Shown: positions 39,201 to 47,614 of the stretch, in pieces
Layout of the letters: every line of letters starts with the position of its first letter
Position numbering within the stretch: position 1 is the stretch's first letter
Assembly (NCBI RefSeq): GCF_000152945.2
Contig: NC_020830.1
Coordinates: 1,312,501-1,376,500, forward strand
Direction: 5' to 3'
Origin: Polaribacter sp. MED152
Lineage (GTDB): Bacteria; Bacteroidota; Bacteroidia; Flavobacteriales; Flavobacteriaceae
DNA length: 64,000 nucleotides
The notes under the pieces: model-generated
What the model was told of the DNA's origin: nothing
Seen by the model: the letters and a program-made list of their open reading frames with translations, nothing else
Database searches by the model: none
Program-made: the position numbers and the translations under genes

Positions 39201-39950
39201 AAAAATTCCATTTAACCTTGTTACAGAAGTATTCATCGCTGATAATACTGCAGCTTTTTTTACAGCATCTGTAGCAGTTGTTGGTATGTTTTGCTGACCT
39301 GCACCCAAATGAAATTGAGCATATTCACCACTACAAACTAAAGCCAATCTGTATGTTCTTAACTTGCCATCATCTGCATTTTTAAAACCATTTGTAAATG
39401 AAAAATCATTTTTAGCAGAATCTTCTACTTGGCATTTAAAATCTTCATCACCTTTATTTAAACTATTTCTATTGTAAGTAATATATGCTTGATTGTCTTT
39501 TGAATAAGGATCTACATACACTGTTTCTTGCAAAGCAGAAAAAATAACAGCATGAAAACCATCTGTACCAAAACTTAATTTGGCAACAGCTGTTGCATCA
39601 TCTATACCTTGAGCTGTATATGATTTAATAAAAGGAAATTTCTGTTGTAATTCTTTACTAAAATTGGAAGTTTCCTTCACCATAAAACGCTGCATAACAC
39701 CCTCACTATTAGGTAAAAGAATTAAGATTGCTTTTTCTGAAGTAGACTTATTTAAAGTTTGTTGAAAACCTGAAGTTTCTAAATTTAGTAATTGATATTT
39801 GTTAGGAAAATTTTCTTTCTGATAAACTTCCTTTTTTTGTTGTGCAAACTCTGTTGGATTTAAAGAAGTCCAAAATTGTTGCGCTTTTGTTTGTGTAACA
39901 CTAAATAGTATTACTGCTAAAAGCATAAAATGAGCTATTTTCCTCTTCAT
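36213..39950 (-). CDS. secreted reprolysin-type zinc metalloprotease with T9SS sorting domain
   Basis: 1245 residues. It has a signal peptide (about 1-24, ending TKAQ), a propeptide-like region (about 25-190) and a metzincin catalytic domain (about 195-425) with HEIGHQFGATH (zinc ligands H349, H353, H359) and the Met-turn GSTIMGYAGIC. Then follow Ig/PKD-like modules, an FN3 module (TYFWRVKPKNDCGEG), a GEVED domain (DDPSNGFGLGACDADHLTEW) and a C-terminal type IX secretion sorting domain (QNPVKDFIELQLPIG to GLYILKLSVANSRPIKILKR). It should be exported through the Sec and T9SS systems to the outer surface or medium, degrading protein. It is coupled to the lipoprotein gene downstream by a 4-bp overlap. 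Confidence 0.95.
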   Translation of the reverse strand: MKRKIAHFMLLAVILFSVTQTKAQQFWTSLNPTEFAQQKKEVYQKENFPNKYQLLNLETSGFQQTLNKSTSEKAILILLPNSEGVMQRFMVKETSNFSKELQQKFPFIKSYTAQGIDDATAVAKLSFGTDGFHAVIFSALQETVYVDPYSKDNQAYITYNRNSLNKGDEDFKCQVEDSAKNDFSFTNGFKNADDGKLRTYRLALVCSGEYAQFHLGAGQQNIPTTATDAVKKAAVLSAMNTSVTRLNGIFEKDLSVKLEIVGNNDEIIFLDENTDNITDGDPDAMIDEVQTICDNVIGNANYDIGHIFSVGGDGLAGLGVACVTGQKARGVTGRSQPVGDPYDIDFVAHEIGHQFGATHTQNNNCNRTLATAVEPGSGSTIMGYAGICSPNVQSGNVNGNSDDYFHSVSIAQMWNHIQTSGGCATVTDTNNAAPTADAGLDYTIPKSTPFKLVGTANDADGLNSLTYNWEQIDNEVGAMPPAATNTVGPMFRSLPSKVTPIRYMPDLTTIVAGNNATTWEVLPDVARSFNFSFTVRDNNAGGGSTARDDVEITVVDETPFTVDAPSTNITWNVGSTQTITWNKGNTDAAPINCTLVNIRLSTDGGATFPILLKSNTTNDGTETIIVPDNATSTARIMVEAVDNIFYNVNSTNFVINSVDPTFVINNTSGLQTACNINNETVSYTLNFDFVNGFSDTVSLTTTGEPTGATTTFTPATISADGDVVLTISNLDGKTAGDYVVSVLGTSASVNQSIDVDFKLTTNTFNDITLSSPANNATDILLTSELTWEADANAITYDVEIATDTNFTNVVSSGNVDTNSYTTTNLDGVTTYFWRVKPKNDCGEGNFSNPFTFTTLNAAYCASTFTDEPGGSEHITNVTFGSINNDSGNDMEDGYQDFTSLNTNVLRGDTRTVSVTFDTAGFQDHCYVFIDWNQDFVFDNDTERYDLGTELNDVGTRTFDITVPSDARFGQTRMRVIIEYDDPSNGFGLGACDADHLTEWGETEDYSVTVAEIDGFSILTTAESCVDENDGIIQIDNKSDGFSRQLQITGPSTNINQTFNSSNFILFDAAPGDYEICITTTALNTTNCFEVTIEEAQPISLKLTSAKSTNTYSFNIQEGTAPFNVYLNSKLIAVTSEKIFDLEINETGKLEVKTAKDCEGLFQKSIGDVILKQNPVKDFIELQLPIGTSDSSIETTVFDINGKLIFRKEFTPENDVLRIPFQEYSNGLYILKLSVANSRPIKILKR

Positions 39951-39980
39951 ATACTGTATTTAAAACACGATTATATCTTT

Positions 39981-40006
39981 CAAATATAAACATTTATTTA
40001 CCTTTG
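39981..40006. promoter_or_regulatory. divergent -7 boxes for metalloprotease and lipB
   Basis: On the minus strand TATATTTG (complement of 39981-39988) lies 30 bp before the protease ATG. On the plus strand TACCTTTG (39999-40006) lies 11 bp before the lipB ATG. Both fit TAnnTTTG, but neither has a TTG at the usual 19-20 nt, so the starts are tentative. Confidence 0.5.
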
Positions 40007-40017
40007 TAGTCGTAATT

Positions 40018-40722
40018 ATGAATAGAAACATACTACTTAAAGACCTTTCTTTAAAAGACTATAAAGAAACCTGGGACTACCAAACTGAGTTATTGCAAGA
40101 GATTGTTGATACAAAAATTTCTAATCGAAGAAATTCAGAGTCTGAAATAACCAAAAACCATTTTTTGTTCGTAGAGCATCCTCATGTATATACGTTAGGT
40201 AAAAGTGGTGATTTAAGTAACCTATTATTAAACGAAACACAACTTAAAGAAAAAGGAGCTACATTCTACAAAATTAATAGAGGTGGTGATATCACCTATC
40301 ATGGACCAGGACAAATTGTGGGCTATCCAATTTTAGATTTAGAGAATTTTTTTACAGATATTCATAAGTATTTGCGCTTGTTAGAAGAAACCATAATTTT
40401 AACAATTGCTGAATATGGGATTAAAGGTACTAGAAGCGAGGGTGAGACTGGAGTTTGGCTAGATGTTGGAACGCCTTTTGCTCGTAAAATTTGTGCAATG
40501 GGAATACGTTCTTCAAGATGGGTTACTATGCATGGTTTTGCACTAAATGCAAATGCAGATCTCGGTTATTTTGATAACATTATTCCATGTGGAATTCGAG
40601 GCAAGGCTGTAACTTCTATGGAAGCTGAATTAGACAGAAAAGTAGATATTGAAGAAGTTAAAAAGAAAATTTTAAAACACTTTAAAACACTATTTGAAGT
40701 GGAAAATTTTATAACATCTTAA
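40018..40722 (+). CDS. lipB: octanoyl-[acyl-carrier-protein]:protein N-octanoyltransferase
   Basis: Transfers octanoate from ACP to lipoyl domains, the first step of lipoate synthesis. The 234 residues contain RGGDITYHGPGQIVGYPILD, catalytic lysine K157 in ARKICAMGIRSS and catalytic cysteine C191 in IIPCGIRGK. The K-to-C spacing of 34 equals E. coli LipB (K135/C169). Cytoplasmic. It converges with the NdpA-like gene with a single base between stop codons. Confidence 0.96.
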   Translation: MNRNILLKDLSLKDYKETWDYQTELLQEIVDTKISNRRNSESEITKNHFLFVEHPHVYTLGKSGDLSNLLLNETQLKEKGATFYKINRGGDITYHGPGQIVGYPILDLENFFTDIHKYLRLLEETIILTIAEYGIKGTRSEGETGVWLDVGTPFARKICAMGIRSSRWVTMHGFALNANADLGYFDNIIPCGIRGKAVTSMEAELDRKVDIEEVKKKILKHFKTLFEVENFITS

Positions 40723-40723
40723 C

Positions 40724-41776
40724 TTATTTTTCTTCGTTAAAATATACCTTATAGTATTTCATTTTTTTCTCTTCATCATAACCCCTTTCTAGGTATTCAG
40801 AAGCAGCATCTGGTGCATCTACATCTAATTTTATACTAATATTAGTATCTAATTTTATTTCTGTTTTTAGCTTACTTTTCTCTTTCTTTAAAACTACACC
40901 AGAAACATCAAAATTATTTCTAATTAAAACATCATTCAAGTTTTCATAATGCTTTTTGTAATCTTCAAATAAATCTTTGTGCTTGTCTTCTTCAAAGATT
41001 TCATCTTTAAAATTATGATAATCTACAGTTTCATGTTCTTTAAAATAATCTACTGTATTTGCTAAAAAATTACCTTGTTCGTGTTTGCCAAATTCTGGTT
41101 TAATTACTTCTTCCGAAAATTCTTTACAAAGCTCTAAATAATTTTGAGTATGTGAATTGTAATCGTCTGCTAGCTTAACACCAAGAAAATTTTTGATCCA
41201 ATATTGAGCATCATAATTGTTATTATCTACAGAAAAAACGACTGTACCTTCTGTATCTGAAGTATTTAAAATTAAACAACCTTTATCTATTTTTCTAGTT
41301 GATATTCCTTTTTGAACTACAACATCAAAACTCTCATTATCATCTAAATACGTCTGGAAAAAATCGACTTTATTTTCTATTTTGAAAACACCAACTGCTT
41401 CTGTTAGCACATCTTTATATTCAATACCTTCTATAAAAACAACAATAACATCACCTGTTTTTATTTGAGCAGAATTAGACTGTTCATACAAATGATTAAC
41501 CATATTTTTAGAAAACTCTACAAACGCGTTTTCATCTTTAAAAATTTCTGTAGCGTAATTGTTTAACTCATTTAAACGAACATCTGCATGATGTGAAAAG
41601 CGATAACTTTGCGTTAGAGAACCAAAAGGTTTAAGAAGAAAGTTTTTCATTAAATCATAACTTTCTTGATCAAAACGAATTAAATCTTCAGAAAAAACAT
41701 TTTGCCCACTATTAAATTTATTGGCAACCTTATGTAATATACACTTTGTAATTTCTGCTCTCGTTTTTTTAATCAT
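40724..41776 (-). CDS. nucleoid-associated protein (NdpA/YejK family)
   Basis: 350 residues matching the 37-kDa nucleoid-associated protein family. It opens with an N-terminal region ILHKVANKFNSGQNVFSEDL, followed by GDVIVVFIEGIEYKDVLTEA and a central DDYNSHTQNYLELCKEFSEE. The family binds DNA or is found on the nucleoid; its exact job is unsettled. No signal peptide or membrane segments. The C-terminal third is charged and helical. Also found in many Bacteroidota genomes, often next to restriction or phage genes, but nothing of that kind surrounds it here. Confidence 0.85.
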   Translation of the reverse strand: MIKKTRAEITKCILHKVANKFNSGQNVFSEDLIRFDQESYDLMKNFLLKPFGSLTQSYRFSHHADVRLNELNNYATEIFKDENAFVEFSKNMVNHLYEQSNSAQIKTGDVIVVFIEGIEYKDVLTEAVGVFKIENKVDFFQTYLDDNESFDVVVQKGISTRKIDKGCLILNTSDTEGTVVFSVDNNNYDAQYWIKNFLGVKLADDYNSHTQNYLELCKEFSEEVIKPEFGKHEQGNFLANTVDYFKEHETVDYHNFKDEIFEEDKHKDLFEDYKKHYENLNDVLIRNNFDVSGVVLKKEKSKLKTEIKLDTNISIKLDVDAPDAASEYLERGYDEEKKMKYYKVYFNEEK

Positions 41777-41905
41777 CTTTAAAAATTTGGAGGGTAAAAA
41801 TAGAAAAAGTTTGTGGCTAAAAATCTAATTATCCATAAAAATCTTGCCTTAAACTTTTATTTTTTTTTGAATGGAAATCATAAGGTTTATACTTGAACTT
41901 AACAA

Positions 41906-42505
41906 TTACAACTTTAATTTAAGTTGTTCAGGTAATAATTTAAACGATTTTCTATGATGAATAGTGGCTCCAAATTTACGAATGGCATCTCTGTGCTCTT
42001 TGGTTGGGTAGCCTTTATTTTTTTGCCAATTATACATGCTAAATTCTTGATGAATCTTCTCCATATAATCATCTCTATAGGTTTTAGCCAAAACTGAAGC
42101 TGCAGCAATACTTAGAAATTTTGCATCACCTTTTACAATGGTTTCATGAGGAATTTCTTTATAATTTCTAAACTTATTACCATCAACAATAATAAATTCT
42201 GGAGTAACATCTAATGCTTCAATTGCTCTGTGCATACCTGTAATTGAAGCTTGGAGCACATTTATTTTATCTACCTCTTCTTGATACACAAAAGATACAG
42301 CATGTGCAATTGCATTTTCCTCGATAATTGGTTTTAAAATTTGTCTATTTTTTTCTGACAATTGCTTGGAATCGTTTAAAAGTGGATGAGAAAAATTCTT
42401 AGGTAATATAACAGCAGCTGCCACAACTGGCCCAGACAAACAACCTCTACCTGCTTCATCTGTACCTGCTTCTAAAAGGCAACCACTATAATTTGATTTT
42501 AACAT
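41906..42505 (-). CDS. rnhB: ribonuclease HII
   Basis: Cleaves the RNA strand of RNA:DNA hybrids and removes single ribonucleotides from DNA. The 199 residues contain the catalytic [18 protein letters not shown] (D16, E17), [17 protein letters not shown] (third acidic residue) and [17 protein letters not shown] (fourth). Length is typical (E. coli 198). It is divergent from the porin gene across about 100 bp. No abnormalities. Confidence 0.96.
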   Translation of the reverse strand: MLKSNYSGCLLEAGTDEAGRGCLSGPVVAAAVILPKNFSHPLLNDSKQLSEKNRQILKPIIEENAIAHAVSFVYQEEVDKINVLQASITGMHRAIEALDVTPEFIIVDGNKFRNYKEIPHETIVKGDAKFLSIAAASVLAKTYRDDYMEKIHQEFSMYNWQKNKGYPTKEHRDAIRKFGATIHHRKSFKLLPEQLKLKL

Positions 42506-42604
42506 AACACAAAGAAAATAAAATTATAATTAACAGATATACATATAATTATTAACAACAATTTTCGTTTAATTATTTTACATTTGCCCTTGTTGATTTT
42601 TAGA

Positions 42605-44578
42605 ATGAAAAAAACATTTGTCCTTTCTTTTTTACTATTTATACTTTCACTTAGTAGCTTGCATAGCCAGAGAAAATTAGGTGCTGGCGCTAAAAGAGAA
42701 AAAACAACTACCATTGGCTTAGATGGTAAAGTAGATACTTTAAACACAACTGGATCTACAAAAGTTATTTTATCTGGAAAAACAAAATGGAAAGATTATA
42801 AAATAATTTCTCATCATAGAGATACCACTTATATTGATACTACTCTAAGCATTAAAAAAGATTACAAATTTAATTATTTGAGAACCGATAATTTTGAGTT
42901 GCTCCCTTTTCATAATCAAGGGCAAACTTTTAATAATTTAGGATATAGTTATAATAATATTTTAAGGCTACCAGATTTTGGTTTTAGTGCAAAACAAGTT
43001 AGCTATTTAGAAGTTGACGATATTAAGTACTTTGATGTGCCTACACCTACCACAGAAATTATGTACAGAACAGGTTTGCAGCAAGGTCAAGTTGTAGATG
43101 CTATTTTTACACTAAATTTTTCTAAACGATTAAACGTTTCGCTTTCTTACAAAGGTTTAAGGTCTTTAGGAGCTTACAGAAACTCTTTAGTAAGTAATGG
43201 AAATTTTAGAGGTACGTTCAGGTATAGAACTAAGAATAATCAATATGAAATTAGAGGGCATTTAACTACTCAAGATTTCTATCATCAAGAAAATGGAGGT
43301 TTAACTGCAGATGCTTTAGATAATTTTATAAACGAAGATCCAAATTTTGACCAACGTTCTAGACTAGATGTTAATTTAAATGATACAGAAAGTCAATTTG
43401 ATGCCACAAGAATTTATTTAGAACATAGTTATAAACTATTGGCGAACAAAGATACTTTATCTGATAAAGACTTTAGTAATTTAAAGATTGGCCATGTTTT
43501 TACTAATGAAAATAAAAGTTATGGCTTTAATCAAACCACAAATACTACTGCAATTTTTGGTGATGTAAATGCAACTGAAGCTACAAATACAGATGCTGAT
43601 AGCAAGTTAACAAACAACGAATTCAATTTAGAATTCAATTCTAAATATGTACTTGGTCAATTTAAAGCTAAAGTAAATTTAACCAATTACAATTATGGGT
43701 ATGATACTATTTTAAATCAAAATAGTACCATAAATAAATTAAGACTCGAGAGTAATGCCATTTCTTTTGGGGCAGATTGGAATGCCAGAATTAAAAACTT
43801 TAATCTAAATGCTGATGCCTCTATAACTCCAGGATCTGGAAGGTTATCTGGTAATTATTTAAGAGGAACAGCTGTGTATGAAAAGGATAGCTTATTTGCA
43901 ATTAAAGGTTCTCTTTTAATCAGTTCTAAATCTCCAAATTTTAATACGTTATTGCATCAAAGTAGCTATGATGATTACAATTGGCAAAATGAATTTAGTA
44001 ATGTAAATACAAGAGATTTAGGTTTTGCTTTTAGCTCTAAATGGTTAAATGGTTCTGTGAATTTTACCAACATTGATAACTATACCTATTTTGATGAAGA
44101 TAGCAAACCTCAACAATTTGCAGATCAAATCACGTACTTGAAAGTAAAAGCGAATCGTGAATTTAAATTCTGGAAACTGGCTTTAGATAACACAGTAATG
44201 TATCAAAATGTTAGTAATGGAAACTCAGTATTTAGAGTACCAGAATTTGTTACCAGAAACACGTTTTATTATGCTGATAATTGGTTTAAAGGAGATGCCA
44301 TGTTTGTTAATATTGGTGTAACTTTTAAATACTTTACAGCTTATAATGTAAATGCTTATAACCCATTATTAGCTGAATTTAGACTTCAGAATGATGAGGA
44401 AATAGGTTTTCCAACTATAGATGTATTCTTTAATGCCAGGGTTAGAAGAACACGCTTGTATTTAAAGGTAGATAATGTTACTTCTGGTTTTACCAAAAAG
44501 AATTATTTCTCTGCACCTAATTATCCTTACAGAGATTTTACAGTTCGTTTTGGTTTGGTTTGGAATTGGTTTATATAA
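42605..44578 (+). CDS. putative outer-membrane porin (flavobacterial family)
   Basis: Start set at the ATG giving MKKTFVLSFLLFILSLSSLH, a signal peptide ending near SLHSQ. An upstream in-frame start at 42584 overlaps the -7 box TACATTTG (42579-42586) and would precede the transcription start. The 657-residue product is rich in alternating polar/aromatic strands (YEIRGHLTTQDFY, LRLESNAISFGADW) and ends RDFTVRFGLVWNWFI with a terminal aromatic residue typical of beta-barrels. It resembles the putative-porin family of Bacteroidota. Transported solute unknown. Confidence 0.85.
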   Translation: MKKTFVLSFLLFILSLSSLHSQRKLGAGAKREKTTTIGLDGKVDTLNTTGSTKVILSGKTKWKDYKIISHHRDTTYIDTTLSIKKDYKFNYLRTDNFELLPFHNQGQTFNNLGYSYNNILRLPDFGFSAKQVSYLEVDDIKYFDVPTPTTEIMYRTGLQQGQVVDAIFTLNFSKRLNVSLSYKGLRSLGAYRNSLVSNGNFRGTFRYRTKNNQYEIRGHLTTQDFYHQENGGLTADALDNFINEDPNFDQRSRLDVNLNDTESQFDATRIYLEHSYKLLANKDTLSDKDFSNLKIGHVFTNENKSYGFNQTTNTTAIFGDVNATEATNTDADSKLTNNEFNLEFNSKYVLGQFKAKVNLTNYNYGYDTILNQNSTINKLRLESNAISFGADWNARIKNFNLNADASITPGSGRLSGNYLRGTAVYEKDSLFAIKGSLLISSKSPNFNTLLHQSSYDDYNWQNEFSNVNTRDLGFAFSSKWLNGSVNFTNIDNYTYFDEDSKPQQFADQITYLKVKANREFKFWKLALDNTVMYQNVSNGNSVFRVPEFVTRNTFYYADNWFKGDAMFVNIGVTFKYFTAYNVNAYNPLLAEFRLQNDEEIGFPTIDVFFNARVRRTRLYLKVDNVTSGFTKKNYFSAPNYPYRDFTVRFGLVWNWFI

Positions 44579-44602
44579 CCAAACAAAAGCGAATTATGTT
44601 CT

Positions 44603-44848
44603 ATGAAGAATCAACTTAAAAATAACTGGAAATTATTTCTAATTGCAAGCTTAACTTTGGGCTTAGCTCCATTTAATCCTCCTCACTTATTAGGCAAAAT
44701 TCAATGGATTTTAGGTGGGAATGCTTTTGATTCTGAAAAAGGTATGCATGCTGCAGATTGGTTTGATGTTCTTTTACATGGGTTACCTTGGCTATTGCTT
44801 ATTATTTCTGCAATACTCAATCTTTTCAACTTCAAAAAAACTAAATAA
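44603..44848 (+). CDS. small two-helix membrane protein
   Basis: 81 residues with two predicted membrane helices: LFLIASLTLGLAPF (about 11-25) and LLHGLPWLLLIISAILNLF (about 57-75), joined by a loop containing PPHLLGKIQWILGGNAFDSE. I recognise it as a recurrent flavobacterial small protein, sometimes mislabelled as an RND transporter; it is far too small for that. It begins 24 bp after the porin gene and is probably co-transcribed with it. Function unknown. Confidence 0.75.
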   Translation: MKNQLKNNWKLFLIASLTLGLAPFNPPHLLGKIQWILGGNAFDSEKGMHAADWFDVLLHGLPWLLLIISAILNLFNFKKTK

Positions 44849-44850
44849 TT

Positions 44851-45579
44851 TTAAGTATTTGGGTCTTCTTTAAAGACTTTAAAAATATTTAAAATCAAGA
44901 TACAGAAAACTACCCAAATAAACCCTGCTACAAATCCACCAACAATATCGGAAGGAAAATGTACACCTAGATAAATTCTACTTACTCCTATACTTAAAAT
45001 AAGCAGCAATAAAACTGTGACTAAAGCAAATTTTAATAATTTACTAATTTTAAATGTTAAGATTAAATAAATTAGAAAACCATAAAAGGCCATTGCTGTC
45101 ATTGCATGACCACTAGGATAACTTAAAGTTTTAACCGTAACTAAATGCTCTAACGTTGGTCTTTCTCTATTAATAATTTCCTTTAAAATTAAATTAGAAC
45201 TTAATGCTAAAACTAAGATCGATGACAATTGTAACACATACTTCCAGTTTTTAAAAAATAAGTAAAACAAAAAAGAACAAACAGAAAACACTATTAAATA
45301 CCCTAAAGCATCACCAACATCTGTAACAAATTTAAAATAAGTTGTTAGAGCATCTGTTCTAAAACTAGTTACATATTCGCTTACAACTGCATCAAAATCA
45401 GACAATAAATCTGTATGTAAATTACGAGTTAGTTTCAAGAAAAACTTAATACCTAAAACAACTACTAAAAGTGTAACAACAACTGTAATTATATATGGAA
45501 TTTTACCATCGTATTTTTTAAATTTCTGAGATAGAAATTCCTTAAATTTTGATATAAATAATTTAAGTTGTTTGTACAT
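44851..45579 (-). CDS. PAP2 family membrane phosphatase
   Basis: 242 residues with about six membrane helices and the three phosphatase signature motifs: KEIINRERPTLEHL (KxxxxxxRP), SYPSGHAMTAM (PSGH) and SRIYLGVHFPSDIVGG (SRxxxxxHxxxD). The family dephosphorylates lipid phosphates such as undecaprenyl diphosphate or phosphatidylglycerol phosphate at the outer face of the inner membrane. Which lipid is used cannot be told. It converges with the small membrane protein gene (2 bp between stops). Confidence 0.92.
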   Translation of the reverse strand: MYKQLKLFISKFKEFLSQKFKKYDGKIPYIITVVVTLLVVVLGIKFFLKLTRNLHTDLLSDFDAVVSEYVTSFRTDALTTYFKFVTDVGDALGYLIVFSVCSFLFYLFFKNWKYVLQLSSILVLALSSNLILKEIINRERPTLEHLVTVKTLSYPSGHAMTAMAFYGFLIYLILTFKISKLLKFALVTVLLLLILSIGVSRIYLGVHFPSDIVGGFVAGFIWVVFCILILNIFKVFKEDPNT

Positions 45580-45606
45580 AAAAATAAATTGTTTTTAGCA
45601 ATGTCA

Positions 45607-46065
45607 TCAAAAATGGTCTGTTAAATCTAACTTCATAACTGGTAAAAATCTGTTTTTCACTGAGCTTTCTTTTTGATTTATTACCACAAATCCTTTCGAT
45701 TCATAAAATGCTTCTGCATTAGGATCTGCCAACAAAGTTATTGTTTTTACATTTAAGGTAATAGACTTTGAAATAGCATGCTGAAGTAACTGATTCCCAA
45801 ATCCTTTACCAATAAAGTTTGGTTTTACAAATAAAAATTCGAGTTCAACACTCTTGTTTTTGGGTTTATTTAAGATATAGAAACCTAGCATTTCTTCATG
45901 ATTTAAAACTTTAAAGCAATGCAGGTTTTTAATCATAGTTTTGGTTACAGTTAAATCTGCTTTCCAACTCCTCAATAATTCTGATGAATACCCCCAAAAT
46001 GATTTAGATTCTATTGCAATACTTGTAAGTAATTGCGCATCTAAAGCAGTTGCTTTCACAATCAT
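45607..46065 (-). CDS. GNAT family N-acetyltransferase
   Basis: 152 residues with the GNAT fold: VKATALDAQLLTSIAIESKS (strand 1, helix 1), LEFLFVKPNFIGKGFGNQLL (motif A, with the acetyl-CoA loop VxxxxxGxGxG/N) and ANAEAFYESKGF-like DPNAEAFYESKGFVVI (motif B). Substrate not predictable. The start is 1 bp after the stop of nhaC, which lies upstream on the same strand, so it is co-transcribed with that antiporter, although I see no functional link. Confidence 0.9.
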   Translation of the reverse strand: MIVKATALDAQLLTSIAIESKSFWGYSSELLRSWKADLTVTKTMIKNLHCFKVLNHEEMLGFYILNKPKNKSVELEFLFVKPNFIGKGFGNQLLQHAISKSITLNVKTITLLADPNAEAFYESKGFVVINQKESSVKNRFLPVMKLDLTDHF

Positions 46066-46066
46066 T

Positions 46067-47536
46067 CTACTTACCTCTAAGCATTCTAATTTTTAAATTT
46101 AATGCTGCAAAAAGCAAGGTGGTAAAAGGACTTAACCAATTAAAAATCGCATACACGAAATACTCTCCTACTCCAACTCCTAAAACTCCAGATTGATAAG
46201 CTCCACAGGTATTCCAAGGAATTAGAACAGAGGTTACAGTACCAGAATCTTCTAAAGTTCTACTTAAGTTTTCAGGTGCTAAGCCTTTATCTTCGTACGC
46301 TTGTTTAAACATTTTACCTGGTATTACTAATGCTAAATATTGATCTGAAGCAACAATATTTAAACCCAAACAACTAACTACTGTACTTGCAAACAATCCA
46401 AAAACAGAAGAGGCAATTGAAAGTAAACTTTTGGTGATTTTTGCTAAAGCACCAATAGCATCCATAATACCACCAAAAACCATTGCACAAACAATCAGAA
46501 AAATTGTCCAAAGCATTCCATTCATTCCACCTGCTGCAAATAGCTCTGTAAGTTTTTCATCATCCGTTTCAATTTGAGTATCAGTTAAAATAGAGTTTAT
46601 AATGGTTTGAAACTTTGAGTCAGACAGACTCTCTAAAACATCTCCCTGAAAAATAAATGCAAAAATTGCAGCTAAAATAACTCCAACCCCTAAAGCAACT
46701 AAAGGTTTTGTTTTCATTAAAATCATAGCAATTACAGCCACAGGTACAATAAATAATAGTGGAGTAATATTAAATGTATTGTCTATAGAAACTAATAAAT
46801 TACTTATATCTGCGCTACCTGAAGTATCTATAGTACCACTTAATATGGCAAAAACGACTAAGGTTATAACAATTGTTGGCACAGTTGTATACCCCATATA
46901 TTTAATATGAGTAAATAAATCTGTACCAGCCATAGCCGGCGCCAAATTCGTTGTATCTGACAAAGGAGACATTTTATCTCCAAAATAGGCCCCAGATATT
47001 ACAGCTCCAGCAATCATTCCTGGAGGTATACCCAATGCACTACCAATACCAATTAATGCAATACCAACAGTTGCAGAGGTAGTCCAAGAGCTACCTGTTG
47101 CTATGGAAATTATTGCAGCAATAATTACTGAAGCAGGCAAAAATACTGCAGGACTTAATACTTGCAAACCATAATAAACCATTGCTGGAATAATACCACT
47201 TACCAACCAAGAGCCTGCTAAAGCACCTACTAAAAATAAAATTAATATTGGTACAAAAACACTTTTCCAATTTTCCCAAACTTCTGCTGCCATTCTAGAA
47301 ATGGTTACTTTATTAAAGAAACCAACTATTGCAGATACGAAACCTCCTATTAATAAAATATATTGATTGGTATATGCTCCAAACCATTCTTGCCCTTCTA
47401 CAAAAAAGATATTATAAGCCAATAAGCCCATTAAAATTACAACCGGAATTAAAGATTCAAATAAACTTAATTCTTTGTTTTCAACAATTTTCTGACCATT
47501 AATTTCTATATCAGAAAGGTTTTTATTCTCTTGCAT
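46067..47536 (-). CDS. nhaC: Na+/H+ antiporter NhaC
   Basis: Exchanges internal Na+ for protons at the inner membrane, useful for a marine or salt-exposed cell. The 489 residues have about 11 hydrophobic segments and the family motif GDKMSPLSDTTNLAPAMAGT, with TGSSWTTSATVGIALIGIG before it and the conserved SGTVTSVLIPWNTCGAYQSG near the C-terminus. Length is typical. It is divergent from the YdjM-like gene across 78 bp. Probably the first gene of a two-gene unit with the GNAT. Confidence 0.94.
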   Translation of the reverse strand: MQENKNLSDIEINGQKIVENKELSLFESLIPVVILMGLLAYNIFFVEGQEWFGAYTNQYILLIGGFVSAIVGFFNKVTISRMAAEVWENWKSVFVPILILFLVGALAGSWLVSGIIPAMVYYGLQVLSPAVFLPASVIIAAIISIATGSSWTTSATVGIALIGIGSALGIPPGMIAGAVISGAYFGDKMSPLSDTTNLAPAMAGTDLFTHIKYMGYTTVPTIVITLVVFAILSGTIDTSGSADISNLLVSIDNTFNITPLLFIVPVAVIAMILMKTKPLVALGVGVILAAIFAFIFQGDVLESLSDSKFQTIINSILTDTQIETDDEKLTELFAAGGMNGMLWTIFLIVCAMVFGGIMDAIGALAKITKSLLSIASSVFGLFASTVVSCLGLNIVASDQYLALVIPGKMFKQAYEDKGLAPENLSRTLEDSGTVTSVLIPWNTCGAYQSGVLGVGVGEYFVYAIFNWLSPFTTLLFAALNLKIRMLRGK

Positions 47537-47614
47537 ATAATATAAATTCTACTGTAATGTTACGATTTTACAGAATGCTATGCAAATCAAATTGGTTCAC
47601 GTATTTTTGTAAAT

